This document shows positions 33,530 through 42,369 of a stretch of 64,000 nucleotides of DNA, piece after piece. The DNA lies in assembly GCA_034003765.1 (NCBI GenBank), contig JAVEXZ010000005.1:1-64000 (forward strand). Direction: 5' to 3'. Under the pieces are notes generated by a model. That model did not search any database, was not told the DNA's origin, and worked only from the letters and a program-made list of their open reading frames with translations. How positions within the stretch are numbered: the first letter of the stretch is position 1; every line of letters starts with the position of its first letter. The position numbers and the translations under genes are program-made. Source of the stretch: JAAZGD01 sp034003765 (lineage in GTDB: Bacteria > Bacillota > Clostridia > Peptostreptococcales > Anaerovoracaceae).

Positions 33530-34516
33530 TTATCTTGACCCAAGACCCAAGTTGTCTCTTACTCTCTTCATTGTTTTTTCTGATATTTCATTTGCTCGAG
33601 AGGCACCCTCACTCAAAACATCTTTTAGGTCTTGAGAGGGCCTTATCTCCATAAATCGTTCTCTTATGGGCCTTAGGGAATCCACTGTGATTTCTACTAA
33701 GTCCTTTTTAAATGCTCCATATCCCTGCCCTTGGTAACTCTTTTCCAACTCTCTAATGGATTTACCTGAAAAGGCACTGTAAATAGTTAGGAGGTTGCTT
33801 ATCCCTGCCTTGCCCTTTATATCGTATTGGACTATGCCGTCAGAATCTGTGGTGGCCTTCATTATTGCTTTTTTTATTACCCCTTCTTCATCAAGCAAAG
33901 AAATTCGGCTTAATGGGTTTTCAGCAGATTTGCTCATCTTAGCGGTGGGATCATCTAAAGACATTACCCTAGCGCCTTCTTTTAGAAACCTTCCCTCAGG
34001 AACCACAAAAGTATCTGGAAACTTATTGTTAACCCTCAGGGCTATATCCCTTGTAATTTCGATATGCTGTTTTTGATCATTTCCAACAGGAACCATAGCT
34101 GTATCATATAGTAAAATATCTGCAGCCATTAAAACAGGATATGTAAATAGGCCTGCTGGGGCTGATTCTGTTGTTTTCCCCTTGTTCTTATCCTTAAACT
34201 GAGTCATTCGAGAAAGCTCCCCTGTATAGGTGTTACACATCAAAATCCAGGTGAGTTCTGTGTGACCAGGAACTTCAGATTGAACAAATACTATGTTCTT
34301 TTTAGGGTCTATTCCCACAGCCAAATAAAGGGCTGCCACATCTAATATGTGTTCTTTCAGCTCTTTGGGGTCATGGGGCAATGTAATGGCATGAAGGTCT
34401 ACAACACAGTAGACGCAGTCATTGCCCTCTTGAAGCTCAACAAATTGTTTTAAAGCTCCCAAATAATTACCAATATGGATATTACCAGTTGGTTGCACTC
34501 CAGAAAAAACCCTCAT
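33530..34516 (-). CDS. trpS: Tryptophanyl-tRNA synthetase
   Basis: This 328-residue class I synthetase has the HIGH-type motif TGNIHIGNYLGAL near residue 11 and the KMSKS motif (TAKMSKSAENP) near residue 193. The motif MAADILLYDTAMVPVGNDQKQH, typical of TrpRS, lies near 131. It charges tRNA-Trp. No T-box leader fits in the 39 bases before it, so it is probably co-transcribed with the upstream sigma-factor gene. Confidence 0.97.
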   Translation of the reverse strand: MRVFSGVQPTGNIHIGNYLGALKQFVELQEGNDCVYCVVDLHAITLPHDPKELKEHILDVAALYLAVGIDPKKNIVFVQSEVPGHTELTWILMCNTYTGELSRMTQFKDKNKGKTTESAPAGLFTYPVLMAADILLYDTAMVPVGNDQKQHIEITRDIALRVNNKFPDTFVVPEGRFLKEGARVMSLDDPTAKMSKSAENPLSRISLLDEEGVIKKAIMKATTDSDGIVQYDIKGKAGISNLLTIYSAFSGKSIRELEKSYQGQGYGAFKKDLVEITVDSLRPIRERFMEIRPSQDLKDVLSEGASRANEISEKTMKRVRDNLGLGSR

Positions 34517-34555
34517 CCTTTGACACTCCTTTTATTGTTAATCCTTGACACTTAA

Positions 34556-35293
34556 TTAGTCCCTTTGTATCTCATGTAAAAATTTATCTTTTATATTCTT
34601 TTCAACCCGAGAAACTGTCATTTGTGAAATCCCTAGGGAGTTGCCTACTTCTGCTTGGGTCTTGTTGTCAATAAATCTCATCCTGAATATCTTTTTATCC
34701 TGTTCCTTCAAGGAGCTTATTACATCTCTAACTATTTCTGCATAAACTATGTTACCGTAGCCCTGCTCATCTCTTCCCATGTATCTCTCAAGTATGGAAC
34801 CTTCTCCATCCTCCCCAGAATCTCCAAAGGTTTGATCAAGGGACATAGGAGCATAAGCTTGACTGCTTTCCATAGCTTCTAATACTTCCTTCTCGCTAAC
34901 ACCAAGGGCATCAGCCACTTCTAAGTTGCTGGGGGTTCTTCCAAGTTCTTGGGATAGGTCATCACGAATAGTAGGAATCTGACCTGCCAAGCCCTTTAGC
35001 CTACGAGGCACTTTAATTGCCCACTCTTTGTCCCGGAAATGTTTTTTAATTTCCCCAAGGATGGTGGGCGTAGCAAAACTAGAAAAGGCAAAACCCTTTT
35101 CGGGATCAAACCTCTCTACCGCAGCAATTAGTGCCATAGCACCAACCTGATAGAGGTCATCATACCCCACGCCTTTTCCCAAATATTTTTTTATTAAAAC
35201 ATCAACCATGTACAAATAGTCCTCTACCAATTGGTTTCGGATGGTGATGTCTCCTGAAGCCTTGTACTTTGAGAATAGTTCGTTTTTTTCCAT
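34556..35293 (-). CDS. SigB/SigF-type RNA polymerase sigma factor
   Basis: This 245-residue sigma-70 factor of the stress/sporulation group has region 2 (YDDLYQVGAMALIAAVERFDP, then FAFSSFATPTILGEIKKHFRD), region 3 (ELGRTPSNLEVADALGVSE) and region 4 with helix-turn-helix TQAEVGNSLGISQMTVSRVEK. It resembles SigB, SigF and SigG. I chose the ATG at 35293; the TTG just before it is less likely. An RsbW/SpoIIAB-like gene lies 43 bases upstream, the usual pairing. No anti-anti-sigma gene is adjacent, and the location between gyrA and trpS is not the spoIIA locus. Confidence 0.88.
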   Translation of the reverse strand: MEKNELFSKYKASGDITIRNQLVEDYLYMVDVLIKKYLGKGVGYDDLYQVGAMALIAAVERFDPEKGFAFSSFATPTILGEIKKHFRDKEWAIKVPRRLKGLAGQIPTIRDDLSQELGRTPSNLEVADALGVSEKEVLEAMESSQAYAPMSLDQTFGDSGEDGEGSILERYMGRDEQGYGNIVYAEIVRDVISSLKEQDKKIFRMRFIDNKTQAEVGNSLGISQMTVSRVEKNIKDKFLHEIQRD

Positions 35294-35336
35294 CAACGTT
35301 TCCTATTTTTGTACTTTCTTCCGAAGAAATAATTAA

Positions 35337-35759
35337 TTAATCCCTGTCTTCTTTGACTTTCATCTTTTCCATAAATAAACTCTTAACTCCGTCGGCATCT
35401 TTTTCTAGGTCCGTTTTGTCCATTAGTGAACTTATAATGAACATAGATAGTTCTCCATCCCCTGGGCAATGTCCGCATAGCTCACATTCATTTTTATCTA
35501 CTGTAAATTCAGCATTGCTATTAGATATTTTAATTTGAAGCATATCATCCACAAGGCCGCAAATAACAAGAAAACGACAGGCCCTCATCTCATATCCATG
35601 ACAACATACGACCTTGATCCCCTCTAAAATTGAGATGTTGATATCCTCCACCGACTCCTGAGAAAATCCAGCGGATTTGGCATATTTCGATATAGCGACA
35701 CGTACTGTGGATATGTTGTCTATATTTCCTGGCAAAGAAAATCTCAAGGTATTAGGCAT
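35337..35759 (-). CDS. Degenerate, cysteine-rich RsbW/SpoIIAB-like anti-sigma factor
   Basis: This 140-residue protein has the size and order of an RsbW-type GHKL protein: MPNTLRFSLPGN start, then VEDINISILEGIKVV in the N-box position. The N-box Asn that binds Mg-ATP appears replaced by Val50, and the later glycine-rich boxes are poor (CPGDGELSMFII). It has seven cysteines (52, 53, 61, 67, 92, 95, 98), including ECELCGHC. I chose the ATG at 35759, preceded by AGGAG at six bases. It probably holds the neighbouring sigma factor inactive. A redox- or metal-based switch instead of ATP/kinase control is an inference. Confidence 0.75.
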   Translation of the reverse strand: MPNTLRFSLPGNIDNISTVRVAISKYAKSAGFSQESVEDINISILEGIKVVCCHGYEMRACRFLVICGLVDDMLQIKISNSNAEFTVDKNECELCGHCPGDGELSMFIISSLMDKTDLEKDADGVKSLFMEKMKVKEDRD

Positions 35760-35794
35760 TTTGAACTCCTTTTGTTGTTCCAAATCGATTCTAA

Positions 35795-38329
35795 CTACTC
35801 TGTATCCATAGACACTTGCTTATCGTTTTCGTTATCCTTCTCTTTGGCTTCTTTCTCTTTTTCTTTTTTCTTGTCGGCTAAGGCTAATAGCTCTTCAGGA
35901 TCCTCAGGAAGTACTTTGGCAAGGCCTATTATATTAGCATCGCCCTTAACCTTCATGATTTTGACTCCCTGAGTGGCTCTTCCTAACTTAGATACGTTAG
36001 AAGCTTTAATCCTAATAATAATACCATCGCTGTTAATAAGCAAGACTTCATCGTCTTCCTCAACCACCATAGCACCAACTAGCTCACCAGTTTTTCCAAA
36101 CTTACTCTTATCGTAGGTAAGTAATCCTTTTCCTCCACGACTTTGAATCTTGTATTCTTCCGAACTGGTCCTTTTACCATAGCCATTTTTGGTCACTACT
36201 AGGAGTTCTTCTCCTTTTTGTACTAATTCCATGCTAACAACTTCGTCGCCTTTTTCCAAATTGATAGCCCTAACGCCACCAGCATTTCTTCCCATAGGTC
36301 TTACGTCTTTTTCTGAGAAGCTAATACATTTTCCAAACTTGGTAACTATTATTACCGTGTCATGTCCTGATGTTTCGTTGATAGCAATCATCTCGTCCTT
36401 ATCCTTTAAGGTAATAGCAATAAGTCCAGCCTTACGATTGGTGTCAAACTGAGCCATGGACGTTTTCTTAATAGTTCCCTGTTTGGTTACAGCCATTAGG
36501 TAGCGATCTTCAGAAAATTCTCTGACTGGAATAACGGCAGTTATTCTCTCCCTTGGAAGGAGGCTTAAGAAGTTAACCGCAGGCGTTCCTCTTGCTGTCC
36601 TTGTTGCTTCGGGAACCTCATAGGCTTTTATTCTATGGACCTTTCCAGTGTTGGTGAAGAACATCAGATAATCGTGGGTAGAGGTCATAACAAGGCTCTT
36701 TACAAAATCATTATCTCTTGTAGCAACCCCTACGATCCCTTTTCCTCCACGCTTTTGCGTTTTGTAGGTGTCTACCGATACCCTCTTAATATACCCTAAA
36801 TAGGTGAGGGTAATCGCAACGTTTTCTTCTTCGATAAAGTCCTCTTCCTCCATTTCACCTTGGTCTACTATGATTTTAGTACGGCGGGGATCAGCATATT
36901 TTTTCTTGATTTCCAATAGTTCTTCTTTGATAACTCCCATTAGTAAATCCTCATTTGCCAGGAGTTTATTGAAGTAGCTTATCATTTTTTGAAGCTCTTC
37001 ATATTCATTCTCTATCTTTTCCCTCTCCAGGCCTTGCAGTCTAGCAAGTCGCATATCCAAGATTGCCTGAGCTTGGATATCAGAAAGCCCAAAGCCACTC
37101 ATTAATTTTTCTTTGGCATCGTTATAGCTGGCTCTAATAGTTTTTATGACTTCATCTATATTGTCTAAGGCGATACGCAAACCCTCTAGGATATGGGCTC
37201 TTGCTTCAGCCTTGGCAAGGTCAAATTGAGTTCTTCTTGTTACAACTATCTTTTGATGCTTTAGGTATTCTCTTAGTATTTCTTCTAGTGTTAGAACTCT
37301 AGGTCTACCATCAACTAAGGCTAGCATAATCATGCTAAAGGTTTCTTGAAGCTGAGTATGCTTATATAATCTATTAAGAATAACCTGAGGGTTTGCATCT
37401 CTTTTTAGTTCGATTACAATTCTCATTCCATGGCGGTTACTCTCGTCACGAATCGTAGAAATTCCTTCAACTCTTTTATCCTTTACCAAATCAGCGATTT
37501 TTTCTTGAAGGGTCGCCTTATTTACCTGATAAGGAATCTCCGTGATTACAATCTGCTGTCTTCCCTTGTTTGTTTCCTCGATTTCAGAAACTGCTCGAAC
37601 CCTTACCCTTCCACGGCCTGTCCTATATGCTTCCTTTGCTGCAGTCTTTCCTAAAATAGTGGCTCCTGTTGGGAAGTCAGGACCCTTAACAAGGTCTATC
37701 AAATCTTCCACTGTAGAGTCAGGTTCGTCTATTAGTTTAACGGTAGCATTAATAATCTCTCCAAGATTATGGGGAGGAATAGATGTTGCCATTCCCACAG
37801 CTATACCATTAGACCCATTTACCAAAAGGTTTGGAAACCTTGATGGTAGTACCGTAGGTTCCGATTCTTCTTCGTCAAAGTTAGGCATAAAATCAACAGT
37901 ATCTTTGTCGATGTCTCTAAGCATTTGAAGAGCCAAGGGTGTCATTCTGGCTTCCGTGTAACGCATGGCGGCTGCACCGTCTCCGTCAACTGAACCAAAG
38001 TTACCGTGGCCATCTACCAGCATGTAACGTATGGAGAAGTCTTGGGCCATTCTTACCATGGCGTCGTAAATAGAGCTATCACCGTGGGGGTGATACTTAC
38101 CCATTACTTCACCCACTATACGAGCTGATTTCTTGTGAGGTTTGTCTGGGGTTACCCCCAAGCCACTCATTCCATATAGGATTCTTCTATGCACAGGTTT
38201 TAATCCGTCCCGTACATCAGGTAGAGCCCTGCCAACAATTACGCTCATGGCATAATTGATGTAAGACTCCTTCATCTCGTCATGAATTTCGCTTTGGATT
38301 AGCTTTGTATCTTCTAAAAGATTGGGCAT
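35795..38329 (-). CDS. gyrA: DNA gyrase subunit A
   Basis: This 844-residue GyrA has the QRDR region YHPHGDSSIYDAMVRMAQ (about 79-96) and catalytic Tyr124 in AAMRYTEARMTP. The C-terminal domain has the GyrA-box motif QKRGGKGIVG near residue 528 and the usual beta-pinwheel repeats. The tail is highly charged (KKKEKEKEAKEKDNENDK). With GyrB it introduces negative supercoils. It starts 15 bases after gyrB, so they form one operon. Confidence 0.97.
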   Translation of the reverse strand: MPNLLEDTKLIQSEIHDEMKESYINYAMSVIVGRALPDVRDGLKPVHRRILYGMSGLGVTPDKPHKKSARIVGEVMGKYHPHGDSSIYDAMVRMAQDFSIRYMLVDGHGNFGSVDGDGAAAMRYTEARMTPLALQMLRDIDKDTVDFMPNFDEEESEPTVLPSRFPNLLVNGSNGIAVGMATSIPPHNLGEIINATVKLIDEPDSTVEDLIDLVKGPDFPTGATILGKTAAKEAYRTGRGRVRVRAVSEIEETNKGRQQIVITEIPYQVNKATLQEKIADLVKDKRVEGISTIRDESNRHGMRIVIELKRDANPQVILNRLYKHTQLQETFSMIMLALVDGRPRVLTLEEILREYLKHQKIVVTRRTQFDLAKAEARAHILEGLRIALDNIDEVIKTIRASYNDAKEKLMSGFGLSDIQAQAILDMRLARLQGLEREKIENEYEELQKMISYFNKLLANEDLLMGVIKEELLEIKKKYADPRRTKIIVDQGEMEEEDFIEEENVAITLTYLGYIKRVSVDTYKTQKRGGKGIVGVATRDNDFVKSLVMTSTHDYLMFFTNTGKVHRIKAYEVPEATRTARGTPAVNFLSLLPRERITAVIPVREFSEDRYLMAVTKQGTIKKTSMAQFDTNRKAGLIAITLKDKDEMIAINETSGHDTVIIVTKFGKCISFSEKDVRPMGRNAGGVRAINLEKGDEVVSMELVQKGEELLVVTKNGYGKRTSSEEYKIQSRGGKGLLTYDKSKFGKTGELVGAMVVEEDDEVLLINSDGIIIRIKASNVSKLGRATQGVKIMKVKGDANIIGLAKVLPEDPEELLALADKKKEKEKEAKEKDNENDKQVSMDTE

Positions 38330-38344
38330 GTGGGTTCTCCTTAA

Positions 38345-40264
38345 TTAAATATCTATAGTTGCGTATTCAGCATTGTCTTCGATAAACTTCTTTCTGGGAG
38401 CCACCTTGTCACCCATTAAAGTAGTAAATATTTCATCAGCTGCCGCCACGTCTTCCAAGGTGATTTGCTTCAAAATTCTTGTATTATAGTCCATGGTTGT
38501 ATCCCACAATTGGTGGAAATCCATTTCTCCAAGACCCTTATACCTTTGAATATCAGGTTTTCCTGGTTTACCTGCAAATGTAGCCATTAACTTCTCTTGC
38601 TCTTTTTCTGAATATGTATAATAAACCTCTCTTCCTTTTTTAGTCATAAAGAGTGGGGGTTGTGCCGCATAAACGTATCCACCTTCGATAAGTGGTGTCA
38701 TATACCGGTAGAAAAATGTTAAAAGCAGAGTCCTGATATGGGCACCATCTACGTCGGCATCTGTCATTATAATTATCTTGTGGTAGCGGAGCTTTTCTAT
38801 ATCAAAGTCAGAGCCCACTCCACACCCAAAAGCAGTTATCATATTTTTAATTTCGTCAGAGCTTAGGATTTTTTCCAGCCTTGCTTTTTCTACATTAAGG
38901 ATCTTACCACGCAAGGGCAAAATCGCTTGGCGAGCACGATCTCTTCCTTGTTTAGCGCTACCTCCCGCAGAGTCTCCTTCCACCAAGAAAATTTCTGAAA
39001 GTGCAGGATCTTTTTCCTGACAATCAGCAAGTTTACCTGGAAGTGCATTATCCTCTAAGACGCCTTTTCTTCTAGTTAACTCTCTGGCTTTTCTTGCCGC
39101 TTCTCTTGCTCTTGCTGCACGCAAACACTTATCAAGTATTATACGGGCCTGCTGAGGGTTTTCTTCCAAAAATGCTGTAAGATACTCGTTGGTATTAGTC
39201 TCTACAAAACCCCGCATCTCACTGTTGCCTAGTTTACTCTTGGTTTGTCCTTCGAATTGAGGGTTCATAAGCTTAACAGATAGTATTGCAGTTAACCCCT
39301 CACGGACATCTTCTCCCGTTAGGGCTTCATCATTATCCTTTAGGAATTTATTCTTTCTTGCATAATCATTGAATACACGGGTTAAGGCAGATCTAAGACC
39401 GATTAAGTGGGTTCCACCCTCTGTAGTGTTTATATTATTGGCATAGCAAAGAACCAGCTCAGAATAATGGTCTGTATACTGCATAGCCAATTCCACTTCC
39501 AGGTCATTTCTTTCCACCTCAAAATAGATGATATCCTGGTGAATGGCCACCTTGTTCTGGTTCTGGTGCTTTACAAATTCACGTATACCACCCTCGTAGT
39601 GAAATATTACCTGTTTTTTCTTGCCTTCTCGCTCATCCTTTAGGGTAATCTTTACCCCCTTGTTAAGGAAGGCCATTTCACGCAACCTATGTTCCAGGGT
39701 TGAGAACTCGTAATCTACTTCATCAAAGATCTCAGGGTCTGGCCAAAAAGTGGTTTTTGATCCCGTCTTCTTGGCTTCGCCTATTACTGTTAATGGTGTT
39801 AGCACTTTGCCCTGGCCATAGGTCTGAGAATATATTTTTCCGTCCCTCTTAATCTCTACAACCATCTTTGTAGACAAGGCGTTTACAACTGATGCGCCAA
39901 CTCCATGAAGGCCACCAGCAACCTTATAACCGCTGCCTCCGAACTTACCCCCAGCATGAAGGACTGTATGAATGACCTCAACTGCAGGTATTCCTAATTT
40001 TGGGTGTTTGTCAACGGGCATTCCACGACCATCATCTTCTACCATAATTGAATCATCAGATTGAATGGTAATACTTATTGTTTTACAGTATCCTGCTAGG
40101 GCTTCGTCAACTGAGTTGTCCACTATCTCATATACCAAATGATGAAGTCCTCGGGGGCCTGTTGAACCTATGTACATACCCGGTCTTTTTCGGACTGGTT
40201 CTAAGCCTTCAAGGACCTGTATTTGCTCAGCATTATACTGTTGTTGTTCCATGTTTGGCGTCAT
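38345..40264 (-). CDS. gyrB: DNA gyrase subunit B
   Basis: This 639-residue GyrB has the GHKL ATPase motifs EIVDNSVDEALAGYC and EDDGRGMPVD, the GGLHGVGASVVNALS loop, and the TOPRIM motif EGDSAGGSAKQGRDR with later MTDADVDGAHI. C-terminal QRYKGLGEM is conserved. It powers supercoiling with GyrA. GGAG precedes the ATG. It has its own promoter and is separated from recF by a lipoprotein gene and a terminator, which is unusual. Confidence 0.97.
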   Translation of the reverse strand: MTPNMEQQQYNAEQIQVLEGLEPVRKRPGMYIGSTGPRGLHHLVYEIVDNSVDEALAGYCKTISITIQSDDSIMVEDDGRGMPVDKHPKLGIPAVEVIHTVLHAGGKFGGSGYKVAGGLHGVGASVVNALSTKMVVEIKRDGKIYSQTYGQGKVLTPLTVIGEAKKTGSKTTFWPDPEIFDEVDYEFSTLEHRLREMAFLNKGVKITLKDEREGKKKQVIFHYEGGIREFVKHQNQNKVAIHQDIIYFEVERNDLEVELAMQYTDHYSELVLCYANNINTTEGGTHLIGLRSALTRVFNDYARKNKFLKDNDEALTGEDVREGLTAILSVKLMNPQFEGQTKSKLGNSEMRGFVETNTNEYLTAFLEENPQQARIILDKCLRAARAREAARKARELTRRKGVLEDNALPGKLADCQEKDPALSEIFLVEGDSAGGSAKQGRDRARQAILPLRGKILNVEKARLEKILSSDEIKNMITAFGCGVGSDFDIEKLRYHKIIIMTDADVDGAHIRTLLLTFFYRYMTPLIEGGYVYAAQPPLFMTKKGREVYYTYSEKEQEKLMATFAGKPGKPDIQRYKGLGEMDFHQLWDTTMDYNTRILKQITLEDVAAADEIFTTLMGDKVAPRKKFIEDNAEYATIDI

Positions 40265-40312
40265 ATTTAGTCTCCTTTTTCCCTTATGTTCTCTCTTTGA
40301 GATACACTAGAT

Positions 40313-40351
40313 ATTGTACCGTAAAATCGGCCTAATTACAACCGAATTAGG
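40313..40351 (-). promoter_or_regulatory. gyrB promoter with inverted repeat over the -35
   Basis: On the minus strand TTGTAA (40336-40341) and TACAAT (40313-40318) are 17 bases apart. The inverted repeat CCTAATT-ACAACCG-AATTAGG (40331-40351) spans the -35. It could be a regulatory site. Confidence 0.65.
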
Positions 40352-40449
40352 GGTAAATGCTTCGGGATATAGGAAATTCTTTTTCCATGCTTAAAATCGC
40401 TTATTTAGCTTATTAAAGCAACATCAAACCTTATGGATATATACCCACC

Positions 40450-40474
40450 AAAAAAGGCGGGTATTCCCGCCTTT
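40450..40474 (-). terminator. Terminator after the recF-lipoprotein pair
   Basis: On the minus strand GGCGGG-AATA-CCCGCC is followed by TTTTTT. It lies about 30 bases after the lipoprotein stop and insulates gyrBA from recF. Confidence 0.9.
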
Positions 40475-40503
40475 CTCAATTTCATCTTATACCACTATAT
40501 GTC

Positions 40504-41139
40504 CTAGAATGTGAACTCTTGATAATCTGAAGGAATTACAAAAACACTATCGTCAACATCACTGCTGATTTTATGAACATACATAATAGTATCTTCAGAT
40601 TTTAAAGCCACCCAATTGTCGGTTCCAGGTTCAAAATAGAAGGTAGTTATATTCTCTACTCCATCTTCATCTACCTCCACCAGACGTTCAAAGTCATATA
40701 GGGTTCCTTTAAGCTCTTCTTGACCAGTTGTCACCTCATAGTCAGGCATCTCTTCATCATTTAATAGAAAATCCATATCGTCTGGATCTACTGGTTCCAT
40801 AGATTTTATGTAGCTCTTAGTATCATGCATCAGGATAAAGTCTCCAGATTCATTTGTTATTACTGACATTGCACCATATTCAGGGTCACTAGAATCCATC
40901 CTAGTATAGTCTCCCTTAATATAAAGGTCTACATCCATTAAGTCGTTTTCAAACTCCGTGGTAAAGGACATATATAGCGCATTGTCTCCTACGTTAAGCA
41001 CATCTCTTATTATAGCCATGGCTCTATAATCATCTGAAGGCATATCTTCATCTAGATCTGCAGGTCCTTCACCACCTCCACAAGCCACTAGGGCAAATAT
41101 CAACATCAGGCTAAGGGCTACCAATAGAATTTTTTTCAT
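40504..41139 (-). CDS. Lipoprotein of unknown function
   Basis: This 211-residue protein has a lipoprotein signal peptide (MKKILLVALSLMLIFALVAC, lipidation at Cys20) and a Gly-rich, then acidic, linker. Its mature domain is rich in Asp, Glu, Tyr and Met. Segments such as LYIKGDYTRMDSS and KSYIKSMEP resemble the beta-rich outer-surface lipoproteins of the LolA-like/DUF4412 kind, but I cannot assign a family. GGAGG precedes the ATG, and its SD lies in the end of recF. It sits between recF and gyrB, which are normally adjacent. Confidence 0.8.
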   Translation of the reverse strand: MKKILLVALSLMLIFALVACGGGEGPADLDEDMPSDDYRAMAIIRDVLNVGDNALYMSFTTEFENDLMDVDLYIKGDYTRMDSSDPEYGAMSVITNESGDFILMHDTKSYIKSMEPVDPDDMDFLLNDEEMPDYEVTTGQEELKGTLYDFERLVEVDEDGVENITTFYFEPGTDNWVALKSEDTIMYVHKISSDVDDSVFVIPSDYQEFTF

Positions 41140-41140
41140 A

Positions 41141-42217
41141 TCAATCCTCCAATTCTTTTATAACTTTACCTTCGTTAACTTTATATAGATTACCCCGGGG
41201 AAGGGATTCTCTAACATCTTCTGACAGCTCTGTTGCTGTTATAAAAAGCTGTACAGAGCCAAGAGATTGAATTAGGAATTCTTGTCTTTGGGCATCTAGT
41301 TCTGATAGAACATCATCCAACAAAAGAATTCCCTCTTCTCCTGTTTCCTCTTTTATAAGTTGTAGCTCTGAAAGCTTTAATGATAGGGCTGCAGTTCTTT
41401 GCTGTCCTTGGGATCCATAGGGCCTAATATCTATCTTGTTAACCATTATTTTTAAGTCGTCTCTATGGGGACCTGAGCATGTTGTCCCCCTCATCCTGTC
41501 CCTTCTATGACTACGGCTAAATGTCTCTAGCAGGTCTTCGCAGCAGTCTCTTTCGTAAATCACTTCCAAGCTTTCTTTTCCTTGGGTAATATCATTATGA
41601 AGTTGTCTGCTTATGGTGTCAAGTTTTGAAACAAATTTCTCTCTTTCTTCCATAATTTTATGACCATAACAGGCTAGGCTTTCATCCCAGATATTTAAGT
41701 TATCTTCATCTAAATTACAATCTTTTAAGAGGGCGTTTCTTTGAATAAGAGCCTTTTTGTAGCTAGATAAATTTTGGTAGTATGATGGCCTCAGCTGACT
41801 TATCTCCCTATCTATAAAGCGCCTTCTTTTTTCGGGCTCATCCTTTACTATCTTAAGGTCTTCAGGGGAAAAAATTACAGTGTAAATATGTTCTAACAGT
41901 TCCGAGGTCTTGGTTGCTTTTAGCCCATTAATTTTAATGCCTTTTTTGTCTTGGGCAACAGCCATATCTATTGATAGGGCTTCACCATCTTTGATAGCAT
42001 CAACCTCAACTCGGAAAAATGGCATGTCAAAGCTGATCATTTCCCAGTCCCTTCCTGTTCTAAAGGACTTCCCTAAGGATGTAATATAAAGGGCCTCCAA
42101 AAGATTGGTCTTCCCTTGAGCGTTATTACCTAAGAAGATGTTAACTTTGGGATGAAATGATATATCCAGGTCTTTGTAGTTACGAAAATCTTTGAGCCGT
42201 AGTCGGTTGATTTGCAT
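41141..42217 (-). CDS. recF: DNA replication and repair protein RecF
   Basis: This 358-residue SMC-like ATPase has Walker A FLGNNAQGKTNLLEALYI near residue 29, signature GSQGQQRTAALSLKLSE near 274 and Walker B ILLLDDVLSELDAQRQ near 298. It loads RecA at single-strand gaps with RecO and RecR. It normally follows dnaN; here it is 16 kb away on the other side of the origin and faces the opposite way. The lipoprotein gene starts directly after its stop. Confidence 0.96.
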   Translation of the reverse strand: MQINRLRLKDFRNYKDLDISFHPKVNIFLGNNAQGKTNLLEALYITSLGKSFRTGRDWEMISFDMPFFRVEVDAIKDGEALSIDMAVAQDKKGIKINGLKATKTSELLEHIYTVIFSPEDLKIVKDEPEKRRRFIDREISQLRPSYYQNLSSYKKALIQRNALLKDCNLDEDNLNIWDESLACYGHKIMEEREKFVSKLDTISRQLHNDITQGKESLEVIYERDCCEDLLETFSRSHRRDRMRGTTCSGPHRDDLKIMVNKIDIRPYGSQGQQRTAALSLKLSELQLIKEETGEEGILLLDDVLSELDAQRQEFLIQSLGSVQLFITATELSEDVRESLPRGNLYKVNEGKVIKELED

Positions 42218-42369
42218 TATTTCTCATTTCTTAGTCTTTGGGGTATGGGGGTTTGGTTTGGTAAAAACACCAAAACAATTTGAGCCCCTGGATAATTCAA
42301 GGGCCTCGCTTATTTGTTACCATTATATCATGATTTTGTGGGTTTTTAGACAAGAAACAGATAGGTGAT

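Noticed and set aside
34517..34555. T-box leader for trpS
   Set aside because: The gap to the sigma-factor gene is only 39 bases, too short for a T-box.
34556..35759. spoIIA operon (SpoIIAB-SigF)
   Set aside because: No spoIIAA gene is adjacent and the anti-sigma has lost GHKL residues, so no sporulation symbol was assigned.
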